NCBI RefSeq assembly: GCF_001949145.1
Contig: NW_019091407.1
Location: 1,226,001 to 1,290,000, forward strand
Direction of reading: 5' to 3'
Length of the DNA stretch: 64,000 nucleotides
From: Acanthaster planci
Taxonomy: Eukaryota > Echinodermata > Asteroidea > Valvatida > Acanthasteridae
The notes under the pieces were generated by a model that worked only from the letters and a program-made list of their open reading frames with translations, had not been told where the DNA came from and did no database searches. Made by a program: the position numbers and the translations under genes. Below, piece after piece: positions 60,963 to 64,000 of this stretch (positions are counted from its first letter, which is position 1; each line of letters begins with the position of its first letter).

Positions 60963-63618
60963 TCAGCTACCAGCACTTGTAGCACCTGTGTTCCGGGCCG
61001 GTTCCGGTTCCTTGATGGACGTCTCCAAGGCAAGGGGAGTCAGCCATTCCTTGGGGAGCATCTTCTCCATGAAGGGCAGGCGAGCTCCCACTGTGGCCAG
61101 TCTGTTGATCCAACTGGGAATGTCCTTCCGGCACAGGATCTAAGGAGAAAGAAATCCAAATCAGAGGTCTGTGGGGATCCCATCAAAAGCATTTATACTG
61201 CACATGTACGTGTACCACGTGACAACACAGTTCCCCTGAGACTGGCCACCAAGTCTGAACGCAGGTTCATACTTTAGGTGAAAGCGAACACAAATGCGAA
61301 TTGGTGACGTCAGCTCAAATATTTGTACTGCAAATTTTCAAATGTTGAACACAATTCAACCTGAGCAAACTGTTGCTGCTAATCTTTCATGAGGCTTCGC
61401 TTTCACATTTGCCCATGGAATTGACTGGCCTTTATACATGTACTTAACGGTGGAGCCCATTTTTATATCAAATAGCCGTAAATTCAATATCAAATGACAC
61501 AGTGGTCATCATTTGTGTCTTTTATGGTCGTCATTACCATTCTGACACAGTACTGGGCACTTGCTCTATGTTTTTATCATACCTTTTGCCATTAACCCTC
61601 CTATGAAAAGATGCATTCTTGACACAGTAGTCCTATCAGTCAAAATCAGTCAAGTACCGGTACATGTAGAAGGCATTTTTGACTGTTTTTGACGGTTACA
61701 GCAAAAGGAGGGTTATTACAGCTTTGAAGGTTTATTCATGTACACTGTAACACCACAGTCTTCATTTACATGTACATGTATTGTACGTACTATATAGTGT
61801 ATAACAATGGTGGATGTATTATAAAGTCAGGCTACATGGGCCAGTGAGGGGCCCAAAATGTGCCCAGTCTGGTCTGATGAGAAGGTGAGAGGGGCTGTGT
61901 GGCCCCCAGACAGACAAATGGACCACTGGCTAAAATATCATCCCACACTAAGAGAAGCTGTGCTCATAACAGCATTGGACCACATCCATCCTTGTACATA
62001 AAGTTGAGTCAATCACACATCCATGCAGATACTGCACATCACAGGGTCCCTGCAGGTCCATCATCAGTCACAAGCCATTTAAACAGGATGCGTCAAAAGT
62101 TCCTGTCATTTTTCACCCAGTAATTGTGAATGGACCTGTGAAGGACTTGAAGACATCACTGGCAGATATATGGCTTCTTTTGCTCAAAGTGACATTATTT
62201 GGACACTGACCAGAGCAATTTTGATGACAAAAGCAATAAATAGCAGGGGGGTAGTGTCAAAGCCCAACCTTCCACCTGCTAGGACTTACAATTTATGATA
62301 AACTGAAGGCCTAATGGGGCAGTCATGAGAAAAATATTATTGGGGTAGATTTCATCAAAACAGCACGTACATGTACTATTCCAACACCTGATGGTATTAA
62401 CTCACAATAACTCAGAGCTGCGCAGGAACTAATTTGCTCATGTCTTTGCCTTGTAAACAAGCTGACAAAATACTTCATTAACCCTAACACTCCTCAGTCC
62501 TCCAACAGGTGAAGGATTGAGGAGTGTTAGGGTTAATTAAAGGTCCTTATATTGATTGAGAAAAGCAGCAAATCAAGAAAAAGCAGTGAAGTACATTCTG
62601 ACTTGGAACAACCTACACAGGCACAGTGAATGAAACGTGGCACAGTGAGCTGTGTCATGCACACTACAAACTCTCTATTTATTGGAAAACATAAAATGAA
62701 CACATGCGGTCGTAAAAAATGTTGCACCAGCTGGTAACGACTACTGAATAATGAGAACTAATTCAATCAATAATGCAACTGGAAATTTAAGGTCATTGCT
62801 GCAACCAAACCATGTGCAAACCAGCAATTCTGACAAGGATTCAATTACACCTAAAATAAAGCCAAGAAGCAATAACTGAAAGCCAGATTGGTTGTCTGTG
62901 TAATACAGTGTGTTTCTATGGGAAATGTAACACACATATATTATAATCCACACTTTAAGTAATGTAAATGGCACTGCTTGCTTGTGAGTTTGCTATTCGA
63001 CATACGTTTCACACAAACAAAGTTTTTAATAAACCAAAATGTTGATCGTCTAAGCCTGGTTCAGATAAAAGTGTTGCGTACTTCAGGCAAAAATATGGGA
63101 GCTAAGCCCATTTTTAGCGGAACTGATGGACATCCTAATGAAACTGTTTCTGGCATCACAACATTCACTTTGCTTTTGCCTTTATGTGTAAATGTGTAAA
63201 GCAATGGGCTTTAATCTCTTTCCTCTCTTTCAATACACAGTATTTGTATAACACTTTCCCGTATTTATCACAACAGTGACGGAACGACTTCTCAAAAGTT
63301 TTATAAACAGTCTACTACAAACCACAAAATCGAATTGCTTGGACAGACAGACTTTTTATGTGAGACTACTCAATGAAATCCTGCAGTTGGAACTTGACAG
63401 ATCTAGTTGAGTTTGAATACTGACGTACATTTAACAAGAGAACACAGAGAGAATGAATGCAAGATGAGTCACACACCTGAACTAATTCCTGAGCAAAGTG
63501 GTTGCAGTTTTTGCGTATAAGATGGTACTCATCGCCGGGGTATTTCTTGCCCAGGCAATCCACAACCTTGACGACTGCTTCCTCCGGTAGGTCTGTGGTT
63601 CCGAGGGATATGCACTCC
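60963..63618 (-). CDS. DESI2: DESI2-like PPPDE isopeptidase, last two exons (5'-truncated)
   Basis: Two minus-strand exons: 63477-63618 and 60963-61139 (stop TGA), joined in phase 0. The first reads ECISLGTTDLPEEAVVKVVD, CLGKKYPGDEYHLIRKNCNH and FAQELVQ. The Cys in RKNCNHF is the predicted catalytic Cys of the PPPDE papain-like fold. The second reads ILCRKDIPSWINRLATVG, RLPFMEKMLPKEWLTPLALE and a short tail ending TSAGS. LGTTD, NCNHF, IPxWINRLA and LPKEWLTP are DESI2 (PPPDE1/FAM152A) hallmarks. That enzyme removes ubiquitin or SUMO-type modifiers. The first exon starts in phase 2, so upstream exons with the catalytic His lie off the right edge. The C-terminal tail is shorter than in vertebrate DESI2. 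Confidence 0.88.
61591..61718. repeat. Possible MITE with ACCCTCCT termini
   Basis: ATTAACCCTCCTATGAAAAG at the left is partly mirrored by GCAAAAGGAGGGTTATTA at the right. The inverted arms are ~12 bp and the interior is ~100 bp. It lies in the intron of the DESI2-like gene. Weak support. Confidence 0.4.
62478..62536. repeat. 59-bp TTAA-ended near-perfect palindrome
   Basis: TTAACCCTAACACTCCTCAG is followed by a ~9-base loop region and then TTGAGGAGTGTTAGGGTTAA. The arms are ~25 bp with one or two mismatches. It is short for a MITE and may be a minimal internally deleted TTAA element. It lies in the DESI2-like intron. Confidence 0.75.
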
Positions 63619-63726
63619 CTAAGGCAGGAAAATATTCAGTTAATGCGATAGGACTTTGTTTCGATGAAGGCAGGAAAAAAATGAAACTGATCTACAGTTC
63701 ACCTCTCTCACAGATCTTTGCAGCTA

Positions 63727-63975
63727 GGTCATTCCATGAGGTTGGGGCACAATTTGTGACGGTGTTAGTTGTTACATCGGTTATGTAAAAAACAGCTACT
63801 TCCCTGCATGTGAACTCCAATTTGACATTGTTTTACATCTTGCAAGGCTGAATACAGAGGTGTGTGTTATTTTTACAGAGTAAATGACCTACTCTACAGG
63901 TCACGACAGGCGGTAAAAGTTGCAGATATAACAAGAACGCCTTCACAAATTGTGCCCCAACCTCATGGAATGACC
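63727..63975. repeat. 33-bp perfect inverted repeat, LINE-tail-like
   Basis: GGTCATTCCATGAGGTTGGG and following bases at 63727-63759 are exactly inverted at 63943-63975. Outward translation of either arm gives TNCAPTSWND, similar to the (A)AP-x-xWN motif near the end of non-LTR retrotransposon reverse transcriptases. It is probably two opposed fragments or a foldback built from such a tail. Confidence 0.6.
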
Positions 63976-64000
63976 AAGCTCTCAATCTCTGATGTCAGGG

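Overview
This is eukaryotic nuclear DNA with intron-rich animal genes. Exons of about 25-650 nt end in GT-AG sites and are separated by introns of roughly 0.2-3 kb. The proteins are metazoan (kanadaptin, TMEM26, WDPCP, CCDC97, DESI2). The non-coding DNA is A+T-rich, full of TACATGTA-type palindromes, and dense in small inverted-repeat elements and tRNA-derived SINEs. Together this suggests a marine invertebrate, possibly an echinoderm, hemichordate or amphioxus. I cannot fix the species. A run of N at 17224-17341 marks a draft-assembly gap.

Layout. 1-236: pentanucleotide satellite. 320-6265 (-): SLC4A1AP/kanadaptin, seven exons resolved, 3' end off the left edge. 8061-10614 (-): TMEM26-like membrane protein in three exons. 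12641-12822: foldback MITE copy 1. 13642-15950 (-): decayed Penelope-like retroelement with reverse transcriptase and GIY-YIG parts. 17688-18010: relic of an LTR-retrotransposon gag. 19670-28033 (-): complete 11-exon gene for a membrane-anchored or secreted CBM9-like carbohydrate-binding protein of 380 residues. 30461-48329 (-): WDPCP (Fritz), 24 exons resolved in phase to the stop codon, 5'-most exon(s) not found. 49717-50527: hAT-like element. 51183-54246 (+): complete three-exon CCDC97. 54247-60962: no recognised gene; it holds an inverted second copy of a TTAA-flanked element. 60963-63618 (-): last two exons of a DESI2-like PPPDE protease, 5' part off the right edge. The right edge holds a 33-bp inverted repeat related to a LINE-like tail.

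Five of the six genes are on the minus strand and only CCDC97 is on the plus strand. CCDC97 lies head-to-head with WDPCP, so a shared or nearby promoter region is possible. The genes do not form a pathway. WDPCP acts in ciliogenesis and planar cell polarity, kanadaptin is an FHA-domain protein, DESI2 is a ubiquitin/SUMO isopeptidase, and the CBM9-like protein is probably extracytoplasmic. The least described items are the CBM9-like gene with its 23- and 32-nt micro-exons, and several apparently unnamed foldback/TTAA element families present in two or more copies. Exon boundaries were derived by hand from splice signals, reading phase and remembered family similarity. No alignment was run.
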